Shown piece after piece: positions 44,561 through 55,765 of a DNA stretch of 64,000 nucleotides. Under the pieces are notes generated by a model that saw only the letters and a list, made by a program, of their open reading frames with translations, was not told where the DNA came from and did not search any database. Both the position numbers and the translations under genes were made by a program. How positions within the stretch are numbered: position 1 is the first letter of the stretch; each line of letters starts with the position of its first letter. Source of the stretch: Hyposmocoma kahamanoa (taxonomy: Eukaryota > Arthropoda > Insecta > Lepidoptera > Cosmopterigidae); assembly GCF_003589595.1 (NCBI RefSeq), contig NW_020653945.1, forward strand, positions 24,350,361 to 24,414,360, read 5' to 3'.

Positions 44561-45740
44561 AATTTATTATAAACATAACAAAATTTACATAGGTATAATA
44601 ATTGTACAGTGTCCTAAAAACCTAATTAGGCTTTACCGTACACTGTCACTCGTCATTTAGTACAAATACACATTAAGATGTAGTTATAAAGTAATCTAAG
44701 GTATTAATTAGCTCAGCAAACACTGTTAATTTAATTGTAGGGTAAAATACAATGATGGCATTCAATTCTACCTGCCCTGGCCGATCGACACGCCGAGAGA
44801 TTACGAGTGTCTGTATTATGGCTAAATTGTGCAGACACACGGGCGGATTTCTTACACTTGACTCAATAGTACATTTTTATTAATAATATCATGTGTATGG
44901 TACACACGTACATTCACATACACATAACATATAATTTATAATACAATTCGTATATATACATTCACATGAGTAAACTATAATTATGTATATGACATTCTAT
45001 TAATGATATTTCTGTAATAAATTTAAGAATGTTTATAAGTTTTGGTATTTGATACTTTGGTTGTTGTTTCCCGTCAAGATTGTTAAAACATGGAACCTTT
45101 AAGGTAACGTTAGAAGCGCTGCGTGTATTTCTGTCATGGTGCCTGATAACTTGTAGGTTTTTATTGAAATAATTTTCTGCTAGTAGTAGACACTTTACCT
45201 GATCATATATTGGTATTATTGAGCAATGATAATAAAGTTCGTTGTAATCATTGAGCTGGGCCCTAATTTTACATGGTACTATAGCTTTCAGGGTTCTTAC
45301 CTGTAGTCTATGGCGATCGAGAAGCGTTTTGCAAGTTGTACCATAGGATCTAAGAGCATAATGTATTGTCGTTGCCCCAAGAGCCTTATACAAACTTAGA
45401 AGTGTGATGTAAGGAATTTTGTATTTTACTATACTCAATTTTCAAATTTCAAGAGCAATTTCGCTGTTCAGTGTGAAGGCACTTATGATTATGCGCAATA
45501 AGTTTAAAATTATATTTTTTTTCGGTTTTGGCTAGAACTTATGTACATTATTTTTGTTTTATTACTATTAACCACAAGACCCGCATCATGAGACCACTTT
45601 GACAAGAGGGTGAAATCTTTTTGCAAATGAGATAAGGCAATGTCTAGGTATTTGTTTGCAGCTAAGATACATGCATCATCTGCAAATTGATATATTTGGA
45701 ACATTATACCGTCTTGTTGTTTCAAAAAAATAGATGGCGT
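44561..45740 (-). pseudogene. LINE-K reverse transcriptase 3' part and 3' UTR
   Basis: Minus strand. 45725-45510 encodes the polymerase active-site region YQFADDACILAANKYLDIAL, with FADD as the catalytic motif, then LLSKWSHDAGLVVNSNKTKI. 45438-44962 in another frame encodes the post-RT region (LYKALGATTIHYALRSYGTT, RHDRNTRSASNVTLKVPCF-like, FNNLDGKQQPKYQIPKLINI). The frame change between the two and the missing 5' part show a dead jockey/CR1-type copy. The AT-rich 44561-44961 is its likely 3' UTR. Confidence 0.83.
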
Positions 45741-45871
45741 TAATATTAATTTGGTTAGATTATAGTAGAGGTCACTACCAGGGTTGTTGCTGATGTAATG
45801 CGGGTGCTGATTGCTGTACTACATCCTTACTGAATCTATCTACTTGAGAAAGCTTTCTATTTTCTTTAAAC

Positions 45872-46070
45872 TGCCGGACTGCGACGCAAGAGAAGAACGT
45901 GTATGGACTACATTTATTTGTATTGGACCACGGGAGAAGTATGTATATGGACTACATTTATTTCTCTCGCGAGTTTGGGTGTCATTTGTGGTTGTCTTTG
46001 TGTGTGTCCATGACACCCGCGACACAGGGTTTCCCTAACGCGGGGCTACGAGTGTGTTGCGTTAATAATA
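45872..46070 (+). repeat. SINE-A copy with internal duplication
   Basis: TGTATGGACTACATTTATTT at 45900 and TGTATATGGACTACATTTAT at 45940 repeat the same body segment, followed by the normal remainder (CACCCGCGACACAGGGTTTC). Confidence 0.8.
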
Positions 46071-46842
46071 TTATTATTATTTTCTTTGACTGTAATAAAA
46101 TATTATTTCAATGATTTTGTGATATTTATTGACAAAAGAAGTAATTTGCACGAAACGAATCAATCTGCCTGCAATTCAAGCTACAATCGTTCTGTAATTT
46201 TATCAAAGTTATATATTAAAAATACAGCTAAGCTGCTTATTCAGTTTACAGTCTGTTTCTGGAAGGTTTGTAAATTATTTTAACGTGTCTTTTAGGTCAT
46301 GTTACGACCCGAACCTGCATCAATGAATACGGATGCGGATGTAGATGCTGATATCCAACAACCCTGGTCACTACTAGGAATTGCTAAAAAGGCAAAACAT
46401 AATGTGGCAATGTTGCCATATTGGCGCATCTGGCATGACAGGTCGGCCAACTGTGTGGAGTATACACATAAATACCATTAGCGGACATTCTTTACTATTT
46501 GAAATGTCCTTGAAGAGCATTGTAATTAAAATTTTATCTATCGAGATACATTTTCTCAGAGACATGTATAGAAGTTAAGTGCGCGCAATAAACTGATTAT
46601 TATTCCAATGAGTAACGTTTTCATTCCTAAACCGCCCCAATTATGGAATACGGTTCCTCCATAAATCCCCGGCCATATATTTTTATCATGCGTAAATTTT
46701 TATGCGTGAAAAGGCGAACTCTGTGAGAAGCAGATTACGCTGCAACACCAACAGAGTCTTTAAGATGATAGCGAGCTGGTGTGAGGTCACAAATATTGGA
46801 CTTCTCATGGGAGCATAGTATATATCCAGATACCAGATTGGT
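46071..46842. other. No recognisable feature
   Basis: AT-rich. The frames at 46299-46578 carry no known motif. Confidence 0.35.
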
Positions 46843-46880
46843 AGCAGTAGAGCTCCTTGTAAGAATCCAGGGCGGCAGCA
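46843..46880 (+). repeat. Family T head fragment
   Basis: TAGCAGTAGAGCTCCTTGTA then CCAGGGCGGCAGCA, the first ~40 bases of T only. Confidence 0.6.
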
Positions 46881-46934
46881 TCTTTTAATTTAATGGTTTC
46901 CCTTTTCGTGATCGCAATTTTCCAATGATAGGAT

Positions 46935-47255
46935 GAAAATGTGAATAAGAGGTCAAGGATCTTTTATGGAGAACTGTATATGTGATTACAATAAGATTCC
47001 GGAACATACTTAAGATTATCCATTTCCTAAGTTCAAAACTTATATTAACAGTAAAATCATAGTACTAAATTTAAGACGTATACGTATTTGATTGACACAA
47101 ATTTGATTCGAAGTGTATTATTTCATAACATTTAAGTTTATTTGAAAAGAGCAAGCCCTAGAGTTTAGTGCTCGTTCTTCTCAGGGAAGTCAAGTCAGTG
47201 AATGAACTTTTCAAGTATAAATTTATTTTACCTATGGAATAAATGATACTTTGAC
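46935..47255 (+). pseudogene. LINE-J 3' end, frame-broken
   Basis: Nucleotide match to 59860-60199 (AATAAGATTCCGGAACATAC, CCTAAGTTCAAAACTTATAT, AAAGAGCAAGCCCTAGAGTT, CTCGTTCTTCTCAGGGAAGT). An internal deletion removes the DVWKDDM region and stops occur in all frames. Confidence 0.8.
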
Positions 47256-47342
47256 CGTTTGACAGAAGCTCTAAAGAAAAGAGCGTAGTAAAGAGACATT
47301 TTAAAAGTACAACATCGAATCTCAGAGGATAGAAAACAATAC

Positions 47343-47644
47343 GATGTCACCATTGACTTACAATTATATGGACGTCGGGTCCGCGCTAAAAAGTGTCCGA
47401 ACTTATAGGGCGTTAAAATCGTATACAGAGCGTCAAACACGCTTTATTCTTCGTTTGTTCGACTGACAGCGAAGCACGGAAAGTTAGACAGTACTTCGAT
47501 GACATTACAATTTAAATTCAACGTTTTAGCTTTTTCATATTCCTTTACATGTCACTACGTTTAAATAAGTTGACTTGGGACATCTTTTTCGTGGTTTTTG
47601 TACTAGACCCGTCGTCCATATAATTGTAAGTCAATGGATGTCAC
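47343..47644 (+). mobile_element. Family M8 element, 286 bp, 8 bp duplication GATGTCAC
   Basis: The element 47351-47636 has the same length and ends as 38135-38420, with GATGTCAC on both sides. Confidence 0.95.
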
Positions 47645-48019
47645 CGATTAGTTGACATTTCAGAGTATTAAAAAAAGAACAGAAATACACATCGCTAGAA
47701 GAAAAAGGGCGAACCGTTTCACTTAACTGAGCCCAATTTCGCAAAACATTGTTTTACAACTGCAGTAAATTTTATTTATAACATCACCGTCCAAGACGGA
47801 AACGATGAATTGTGCTCCGAATTCGACCTAATTTCTCGCATTCCTAAATTCTGGTCGTAATTGAATTTCCCTTTTTAAGATGACTTAATGCTTGCCAGAA
47901 AAGTCATCTGCAACACGCCCAGCGTAATTTGGTCTCTGACAGATGAATATAATTATCGTAAAGGGAATTTTGATACTACATGACGTGGTTTTTGAAAATA
48001 TCATTACCTACATAAATAT

Positions 48020-48450
48020 ATGCCTATATCGAGGAAGTGGAGGGAGGGCCATTAATATTAAAGAAAACATTATAATTTCCACAAGAAATATGGTTTCTCC
48101 GTTACCACCTATTTTGGATACAGTTTTTTCTCTGACGAAAAATCCCAACCAGACAAGACTGCAGTACTACTTATTATTTTTTTTATTTTATTTCCAATTT
48201 CCATTATTATTACATTTCATTTAGAAAAAAATATCATATTGTTGATATAAAATACTTTGCAAAACGGTATGTGCACAACTTATTTAACTATAGAGTGTTT
48301 TGAATTGATATTAGACATAACTTGTTGATGAACTTACCATCTCAGTCAGCCGTGAATATGGGACCTATAGAAAGCTCAAAACATTGGTTTGTTAAAAAAA
48401 AAAACAAAAATACGCAATTTACACCCCGATAAAATTATTTAATTTTTAAT
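48020..48450 (+). pseudogene. Penelope-like element, old 3' end
   Basis: A diverged end of the PLE protein (ISTRNMVSPLPPILDTVFSL, TKNPNQT) is followed by the 3' region with CAGTCAGCCGTGAATATGGG and AAGCTCAAAACATTGGTTTG. It is much older than the copies at 3863 and 31062. Confidence 0.75.
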
Positions 48451-49330
48451 ATAATCAGTATAGCCTTCTAAGACTCTGTAAACTACAATAGGAAAAATGC
48501 TAAACGCTCAATATTCATTAAAATATACTAAATTAGAATAACATGATCATACAGAATATACAGGGTAATTCGTAAAATACTAACAACCTGGAGCCCAATC
48601 GCGCAAAATACCAACGTAAAAAGCAAAGGTAAACCAAATATAAAACGCTGTTAATGTGACACGTTTTGTAACATTTGCTATAACGCTACTGGTAGGGCTA
48701 TAGGTATCACTAATACTATACCAGTTTGTTCCTTGACTTTCTACAAAATATAAAAAAAAAAATTAAGTTTTTATTCTACTATCTGACACTTTTTAGATCT
48801 GTATTTGGTGGTAAGGTAGTAGTTGAAACGTATAATCGTCCTCCCCGACAACCTCTACCACTGCTCCTGCCTTTTGCATCGGATTGGTATTTACGGTAGC
48901 GCTTTCCGTGTAGAATTAAACCGTTTAGAAGGATTTATTTAAATATTTTTATTTTTTGTACGAAAGTAAAATATGATGAATTCTTGAAAGTCATGGAACA
49001 AAAGTTGTTGTTTATGACGTTAGTAATATAGTCCAACAATGTTGTTAATTAGTATTTTACAAACAACCATGTATAGAGCTAAATTTGAATGTGATATTTT
49101 CTTTGTCTGGGTCTAAAACAGAAGTACACGGCGCCTTAGGAAGATAGTGTACTTTCATGATGGAATCCAATAAACAGATTTATGAGTAATAAAGAAACGA
49201 TTACTTACCAACCCTCGTATATTTATACCATTGCAAAGTGACCCACTATAATGAGTTATAAAATCATTTAACGAAAATTCGCTTGCTGGATTTTGCATTA
49301 AACACCTCGGTATATTTTTTCACCTTTTAT
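48451..49330. other. No recognisable feature
   Basis: AT-rich. No motif-bearing frame. Confidence 0.4.
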
Positions 49331-49409
49331 CTGTGGGAATGTCAAATTATATACTAAGGGAGTCTCGCCAAGAGGGAGTACTATGTATTTACGGAACAAG
49401 GAATAAATT

Positions 49410-49830
49410 AATAAAATTCGAAGTGGATATATGCAACGGCCTACAGTTAAAACCGATTCCGAAACCGAGCATCCAGTCGACATTGACTACAGGCAGTTGT
49501 CGCCGCGCGGCTATCTCAGAAATAAAGTGTGTAAAGGAGGAAGGTTCTTTCTTCCGTTGGATGAGGTTACCAAAACAAGCCAAGTGAAACTCCAAATGGT
49601 TCAGAAGATTTTTATTTTCACCTTGTATGTCGCCCATACAATTTCACCCTATATGCGGAAGGTGCGGGCAGTTATTCCCAGAAGGGACTCGACTCCTGGA
49701 AACCGTTCCGCGAGATGAGGTTTTTCACCCTATATGAGCGTACGAAATATCAGAAGATCCGGGTAGCAGTTCCCAAGAAGGGACTCAACTCCTGTTTGCC
49801 TTACTGAGCTCTCTGTATTCTCAGATTTCT
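49410..49830. repeat. GC-richer block with two diverged tandem units
   Basis: TTTCACCCTATATG and AAGGGACTCGACTCCTGG occur at about 49643-49700, and TTTCACCCTATATGAGCG with AAGGGACTCAACTCCTG at about 49720-49795. Overlapping frames on both strands cross the block but none has a known motif. Confidence 0.4.
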
Positions 49831-50109
49831 CTTCCCATTAGCAAAATTGTGTTCGAGTAGTCACCATAGAAGGGAAAATCTTTACACCGCGATTCAGAAA
49901 TAACGCCAAATGGGACAATGCCATCTAGCGGATTCTTAGAGAACTAAAAGCGAACAATCTGGCTTAAGGTCGTCTATTACATAAAGAATGTTTGTTAAAA
50001 GTGTATTTATTGATGTCGAATTAGAGGCACAAAATGTTACTTGTAGCTTGTAGTATTCAGAATATTTATTATTTCAAATGCTGACTATACCTTTTCTTGA
50101 AAAAAAAAA

Positions 50110-50343
50110 CAGCAGTAGAGCTCCTTGTGAAAGAGTTCGTCCAGAGAAATACTGCCAGTTTACCTTTTTCTGCCGCCAAGCAGTAATGTGAGCATCACAG
50201 CATCCTGGTTTTGAAGTGTAAGGGTGCAGTGGCAGAGCCTCTCGGATCTTTGCAAATTAAAGTTCTGAGTGGCATGTGGATAAGCGTGTCGCTTACCACC
50301 AGGCGCACGACCGTCCCGTCCCGTCACTTGGTAAGATTAAAAA
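50110..50343 (+). repeat. Family T copy
   Basis: From GCAGTAGAGCTCCTTGTGAA through TTTTTCTGCCGCCAAGCAGT to CACCAGGCGCACGACCGTCC and a T/A tail. The middle (AAATTACAGGCACATG block) is deleted. Confidence 0.82.
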
Positions 50344-51250
50344 AAAATCACTATCGAAGGCATCGATTTCAATTTGTCAACAAACTCAGTTCGTAACCTC
50401 CGACTAGCGAGACTAACTGTACGAGTAGTCTACGGTGGAATTTGCGATCAAAAATGTAAATAAAGGTGTCAAAACAGAAAAATATTAAAAATTGTGCAAA
50501 CGTGAACTAAGTCCATCGATAAAAGTTCCACCAATCTTACCATTACGTTAATTATAGCCTTAAGTAATTATTACATTTTGTTGTCACTGAACAAAAAAGA
50601 AAAAGCATGTGCCTAAACCCTTTTCGTAAAAAAGACCCGTGTCAGTAGTAAACGTATAACGGGATTGCAATGATGATGACGAAACTAAAAGTTCACCTTT
50701 AATAGCCGTAGTACAAGAAGAGTCCTTAAAACAAGGGCAAAGGCACTAAAGCGCTAGAATAAAATAAAACGTTTTCTTCATTAGATGGAGGTAATTATAG
50801 AGAAGTTTCTAGTAACAATCTCGAGAAAAGCGATAAAATTTTGCGTAATTAAGAAACTAGTTTCGTGAACGCTTTTGGTGTTTTAAACATCCCTATGAGT
50901 TAAATTTAAGTTACAAAATGTCGAACAATTTTCATCGAAATACGTTCAGCATTAAGGTTGTCTGGAAGTTTACATTACAGTGCCTCTACCACGAGCTTAC
51001 AGTGACAGTTATCTAGCGAAGATCGCGTAAATTACTCCACAGTTTTGTATGGCAAATTATATAGCTGCCCTAGCGGTCACAAGAAGAAACAACATTTTGT
51101 ATACAAACATTTTACGCGGTCACTACCGATAACTGTCTTTGTAATCTCATGATAGAAGGCACAATTCTGTGTTGTCATTGTGTTGCAATTTTTTATGTGC
51201 AATAAAGAACATTTCATCCATTCACTCATTTATTCATCAATTTATTCAAT
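50344..51250. other. No recognisable feature
   Basis: AT-rich. No motif-bearing frame. Confidence 0.4.
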
Positions 51251-51254
51251 CATT

Positions 51255-51330
51255 CAGCTGTTTCGATGTGACTGGATATACGATATACGGTTCGAGTCCT
51301 GTCGGATCGAGGGAATTTTTCTCTCGAGAA
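51255..51330 (+). repeat. SINE-B fragment
   Basis: ACGGTTCGAGTCCTGTCGGA and TCGAGGGAATTTTTCTCTCG match the B box and body of SINE-B. Confidence 0.55.
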
Positions 51331-51797
51331 GGAAATAATAATGAAATTTCGATTTAAACTATGAAGATAACTTTTGTCCATCAAGATTGTAAATTATCTA
51401 TTTCTAATGAAAAATACGAAATTAACACAATTAATTGATTTCATTGCGATTCGGGTTAATTTTATAAGTTTATACGTAAATCCTACTTGTACAAAACCGG
51501 AACTCACTAACCTATTCAAGAAATCTAAAAATGTCAAAGCATGAATAGACAAAAAATTTATACTCCAGAATTTGTTTTGTACCAACTGTCTCCCACATGG
51601 GGCCGAAGAATAGCCTATCCACCGCACAAAGACAAAGGACGATAAAGTAATATGAGGTATGGAGGAAATATCGGAAAGAAATAAAACCCGTTCAATACCC
51701 CTTTTGCGTATCCCCGGGTATGTACTCCCTACGCCCGTCGTCATGACAGTGTATGATTATCGGGGCCATGAAAAGCGAGTTTTGTTGTACTGTCGCG

Positions 51798-51990
51798 ATT
51801 CAAAGTCAAAGTCAAAGTCAAAGTCAAAGATTATTTATTCCATAGGTAAAATAAATTTACACTTGAATACGTCACATTTAAGCTACTACTCGTTCACTAC
51901 GCTGACCTCCCTGAGAAGAACGAGCAAGAAATAAACTTAAATGCTATGGATTACACTTTGAATCAAATTTGACTGGACTTTGAATCAAAC
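51798..51990 (-). repeat. LINE-J 3' end, reverse, (CTTTGA) tail
   Basis: Starts with TCAAAGTCAAAGTCAAAGTC and continues TTATTTATTCCATAGGTAAA, CTCCCTGAGAAGAACGAGCA, the reverse complement of the LINE-J end. Confidence 0.82.
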
Positions 51991-52104
51991 TGGACTGCGT
52001 ATGCAGCGGAAATTAATCTGCTGGCCAGGGAAGATATATGTGGAAACCATTGATGTTTACTATCTAAGATCACTCCCAAGAAGACTGCTTTATTAACAAG
52101 GTAA

Positions 52105-52157
52105 GTAACAACCTGTAAAGGGCCCGATTTAAATCCGGAAAAATAGTTTCATTTCCT
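52105..52157 (+). repeat. Penelope-like end fragment, centre deleted
   Basis: ACCTGTAAAGGGCCCGA joins directly to TTTAAATCCGGAAAAATAG and TTTCATTTCCT. The CGTCGG...AAATATACGCG segment between is lost. Confidence 0.75.
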
Positions 52158-52217
52158 GAACTACGTATAGTTTTTTCGTTCAGCGTTTGTCATTAAAAGC
52201 ATCCTAATTTTCATTTA

Positions 52218-52461
52218 TTTATTAACATTGACTTACAAATAAATGGACGGCGGGTCTAATACAAAAACCACGAAAAAAATGTCCCAAGTCAACCTATTCG
52301 AAATTTAAATTGTAATGTCTTCGCAGTATCGCGCTGTCAGTAGAACAAATGAAGACTAAAGCGGAGTGTCGCACTCTGTATACGATTTTAGCGCCTTAGA
52401 AGTGCGGACACTTTTTAGCGCGGACCCGACGTCCATATAATTGTAAGTCAATGTTTATTAA
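52218..52461 (-). mobile_element. Family M8 element, 228 bp, 8 bp duplication TTTATTAA
   Basis: The element 52226-52453, in reverse orientation to the 38 and 47 kb copies, has an internal deletion. TTTATTAA flanks both sides. Confidence 0.94.
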
Positions 52462-52980
52462 AGTTTATTTCACCACACACAGAACCAAGAATCTTTGATA
52501 GTGAAAACAAAAGAGAACGACGGTATTGCCAACAGTAATAAAAAATTAACATTACAACATAACAAAAGAAATTTCATTACTTTATTTTACCGCTATTGTT
52601 TCATGTATTAGATTTAATTTTTCTTACAATAAAATGAAACAAAGTATAGATGTTCAGTGGACTAGTCAATCAATTGTGTGTCATGTTTCAGTATTAAAAC
52701 ATTAAATCCTCTCACGGAATAATCAATATTTCCCGCTCCGCTTCTTCACCCGCTGGTTCCCTAGCTTCAATTTCACGAAGATATATGAGTAATTGAATCG
52801 ATGTACGGCGCCCCTAATGCGTTTGATATATGGAAGCAATTCCGTTTAAATGTCTCACTTTGTAAGCCGCTTGTCATAAAACGACGTAAAGTGGAAATGT
52901 TAACAAATTAGTGAGGTGTAACAAAGTAGAGTTACAGTAAAATAGAAAGCTGTTTTGCCGATAAAACAGTATTTGGGTGA
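52462..52980. other. No recognisable feature
   Basis: AT-rich. Ends at the 48 bp palindrome. Confidence 0.35.
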
Positions 52981-52984
52981 CTGT

Positions 52985-53032
52985 TGTTGGTTTATTATAC
53001 CCTAAACATGTTCAGGGTATAATAAACCAACA
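52985..53032. repeat. 48 bp palindrome, 19 bp perfect arms
   Basis: TGTTGGTTTATTATACCCT is followed after ten bases by its exact reverse complement. The ten-base centre is itself palindromic apart from one pair. Confidence 0.93.
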
Positions 53033-53037
53033 GCCTT

Positions 53038-53365
53038 TAGAGGGCTGGTGGCACAGTGGGAGAACGCTTGCTTTTTAACCCACTTTAAAAAAAAGGTTTT
53101 TTGTATGTATGTTTCGCGATAACTCCGGCCGGCATTTGTGAACCGATATTGAAGATGCTTTGAATTGAAGAAAAAATTCTGCTTCTAAGGGTGGCAAACT
53201 AGGGGATGAATGACTTTTGAGGTGGGTTTTTTTAGTACTCTGTACTGAGATTATCGACTAAGGGGTCGCTAATGATGAAGGAAAACATCGTGTTGAAATC
53301 TGTACGTGGAAAAGGTTCACAACCACTGGAGAAATCAAGTGGTTGTGAACGTTTTCCACGAATAC
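53038..53365 (+). repeat. SINE-C copy interrupted by family V, with a 23 bp hairpin
   Basis: The head GCTGGTGGCACAGTGGGAGA (53043) and the body GATGAAGGAAAACATCGTGT (53275) belong to one tRNA-headed SINE. V (reverse, about 53077-53257, GCGATAACTCCGGCCGGCAT to GTACTCTGTACTGAGATTAT) separates them. At 53305-53327 CGTGGAAAAGGTTCACAACC-ACT is mirrored at 53338-53360 with one mismatch and a ten-base spacer. Confidence 0.72.
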
Positions 53366-53546
53366 ATAAGAAATTATTGACTACGCTAATAAGGTGGTAG
53401 GTACAAATTTAGAATATTTAATTTATGATCTGTAACAAACACCGTATGAAAAGATGAGTCCAGTAAATGGTTCATTATGTGGCTTGAGATGGGTAACGAT
53501 CTAAAGTATGATAATCTAAAAAGTAAAGATTTTTTACTTTAGTAAC

Positions 53547-53712
53547 AATTATAAGGTACAGGAAATGAAACTATTTTTCCGGATTTAAATCGCGTATATT
53601 TGTTTTTTCAAACAAACCTTGTATTGTTGGTTTGATTTAAATCCGGAAAAATAGTTTCATTTCCTATGTGTAACAATCGCGAAAACCTAAAAACTCGATA
53701 AATTATAAGGTA
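53547..53712 (-). mobile_element. Penelope-like terminal-module element, 142 bp, 12 bp target duplication
   Basis: AATTATAAGGTA occurs at 53547-53558 and 53701-53712. The 142 bp between consist only of two inverted PLE arms (AGGAAATGAAACTATTTTTC and its mirror) and the far-end segment TGTAACAATCGCGAAAACCT. No coding sequence is present. It is a separate insertion event and not just a decayed longer copy, because the flanking duplication is exact. Confidence 0.9.
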
Positions 53713-53743
53713 GTTAAGTTTATTTTTTTTACAGTTTACATTT

Positions 53744-54232
53744 TGTTTAGTGATGGGACGAATAAGTCGTGCAGCTGGTGGCAAGTCACAGGCCTGTCCA
53801 TAACAGTTGGAATGTCGCTCAGAACTTTAAATCGCAAAGATCTGAGGGTTACTGCCAATGCGCCCGTCACCCTGAGTGAACAAGTCCCATTTGCCTGTAA
53901 TTTCACCAGCACCCTTACACTGCTACTTTAACTGCCTCCGTGGCCGAACGGTTACCATGCCGGACTGCCACGCAGAGGTCCCAGGTTCGATTCCCGGGCC
54001 GGGAGAAATATTTCTATGACCTACATTTATTTCTCTTGTGAGTTTGGGTGTAATTTGTGGTTGTCTATGTGTGTGTCCATGGCACCCGCGACACAGGGTT
54101 TCCTTAGTGCGGGCCTATGTTGAGTGTGTGCGTTATTATTTAAAAAAAAAAAAAAACTTCAAAATAGGAACGCAGTAATGATCACATTACTGCTTGACGA
54201 CAGGAATAGGTAAGGTGGCATATATTATATAC
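53744..54232 (-). repeat. Family T copy split by SINE-A
   Basis: The T tail-side half is 53744-53930 (GTGATGGGACGAATAAGTCG to CACCAGCACCCTTACACTGC). The head-side half resumes at about 54152 (TTCAAAATAGGAACGCAGTA to GGTAAGGTGGCA). Confidence 0.85.
53931..54151 (+). mobile_element. SINE-A copy, complete, inserted in family T
   Basis: The head GTGGCCGAACGGTTACCATG and B box GGTTCGATTCCCGGGCC are followed by the body and a 14-base A run at 54138-54151. The intact head, tail and position inside T mark it as a relatively recent insertion. Confidence 0.9.
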
Positions 54233-54569
54233 TTTCTCCATTAAATACATGCACTAACAACATATATGTGTGGGAGTTTCGAAATGAAAGCGATTTCACG
54301 GTTTAAAACCGAGCACAGGTTTCAAGTTCTCTGCCTACATTTGCCTTTTCTCTTACTCATACCTCTCACTCACACCCCTCGTGTTGTCATCCTACAGACA
54401 TAATGGTATTGTGGGCATACCTAATTGTGGGTAATTCCATGTAATATGAATGCGTGTTTTTCAAAATTCATCAATTAATATATTGGAAATCAGAGTTTTT
54501 TAGGATCTAAGTGGCGTATACTTTTCTTTTACTAAATGAAAGTAAATTAAGAGTATAATCATAAAAATT

Positions 54570-54880
54570 AGAAACACTTATTTTTTATCATTTTTTGTAT
54601 GTATGGTACGCGATTTTGGCATTTGTGCACCGATTTTAATAATTTTTTTTTTTCGGAAACAGGGTATCTCTGTATTGGTCCCATTTAAATTTGAAGAAAA
54701 TATTTCAACTCTAAGGGTGGCAAACTAGAGGACGAATTCGGTTTTGCGCTCTTTCCGAAATCCGATTTCAATAAAGACTTGGCTAATAGATGTAAGTCAA
54801 CGAACTTTTGAGGTTGGTTTTTTAAGAAGGTGAATGATTTTTGAGGTCGGTTTTTTAGTACTCTATGCTGAGATTATTAA
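54570..54880 (-). repeat. Family V copy with local repeat at one end
   Basis: From TTTTTTGTATGTATGGTACG to TTTTTAGTACTCTATGCTGA. The segment TTTTGAGGTTGGTTTTTTAA and TTTTTGAGGTCGGTTTTTTA near 54809-54858 is a short tandem duplication of the terminal motif. Confidence 0.8.
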
Positions 54881-55385
54881 ATATTTATTTCAAATCTTTT
54901 TACAAAATTCATTAAGATTGTACAAAACATTGTCAATTAACTGATTACTATTAAAATGTTTAATATTATTGAACTAATTAATATAAAGTTGCAGCACGAT
55001 ATGAAGAAAATTTCGTACACTTTTAAACCAAACACTAAAAAGCATCATTCACTTTTTTATCACCACTTTACATAACCTGGCGATGTGCCGAGTGTCCACT
55101 AAATTTCCCGTCTGCGATAGCGACTATCGGCCTTCCCCTGTGTAAAGGGATTAAGGTACCTCACCGCAAATCCTCACCCTCTTAGACTGGACAATCTTAA
55201 GAAATTTACAGCTGTAGGAATTTAGGTTTTTACACAAAGAGACAATGCACCTTTTATGTGCAATATTGGACTAACTATAGAAATATTTTAATACTTTTAT
55301 TAAAGTTAATGTGAAAAGAGACCATTGTTTTGGAAGATCAATTTCGATAAAGTCGAAGTAAGAAAAATACAGTATATTCTTGAAT
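54881..55385. other. No recognisable feature
   Basis: AT-rich between V and T copies. Confidence 0.35.
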
Positions 55386-55387
55386 AT

Positions 55388-55592
55388 TTTTTTATAATAT
55401 CAAGTGACTGGATGAAAAAGTCGTGCGTCTAGTCGTAAGCGACACCCCTGCCCCAAACAGTTGCAGTGCCACTCGAAGCATTAAATCGCAAAGATCTGAG
55501 ACGCACTGCCATTGCAGCACCCGTCACTATGAAACACAAAAAATACACAAACACCCATGTGCCTGTAGTTTCACAGAACAATAAATGCAGTA
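55388..55592 (-). repeat. Family T copy, head missing
   Basis: TATAATATCAAGTGACTGGA, GTCGTGCGTCTAGTCGTAAG, CATGTGCCTGTAGTTTCACA. The sequence then changes to family U. Confidence 0.8.
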
Positions 55593-55594
55593 GA

Positions 55595-55765
55595 AGTCCT
55601 CAGTGTGCGTGACACGTGTATCAACAGTACGCAGAGTTCTATATACTTGAGCTCAGTCCGCTTTGTACGTTATGGTCTTGTAAATTATCTCGCAAAACCT
55701 CGAAAATCGTAGAAAAACACGTTATTTTGCTATTTTGGAGTGCAAAATTATAGCCACATGTGTAA
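55595..55765 (+). repeat. Family U copy
   Basis: CAGTGTGCGTGACACGTGTA, GAGCTCAGTCCGC, CTCGCAAAACCTCGAAAATC and TTTTGGAGTGCAAAATTATA align to 17190-17320 and, in reverse, to 38440-38625. Confidence 0.65.

Noticed and set aside
49333..49718. Overlapping 80-95 codon frames on both strands
   Set aside because: None shows a domain or splice context. Kept only as an unassigned block.
51806..51828. TCAAAG microsatellite as a regulatory repeat or CRISPR-like array
   Set aside because: The units are contiguous without spacers and form the tail of a LINE-J end.
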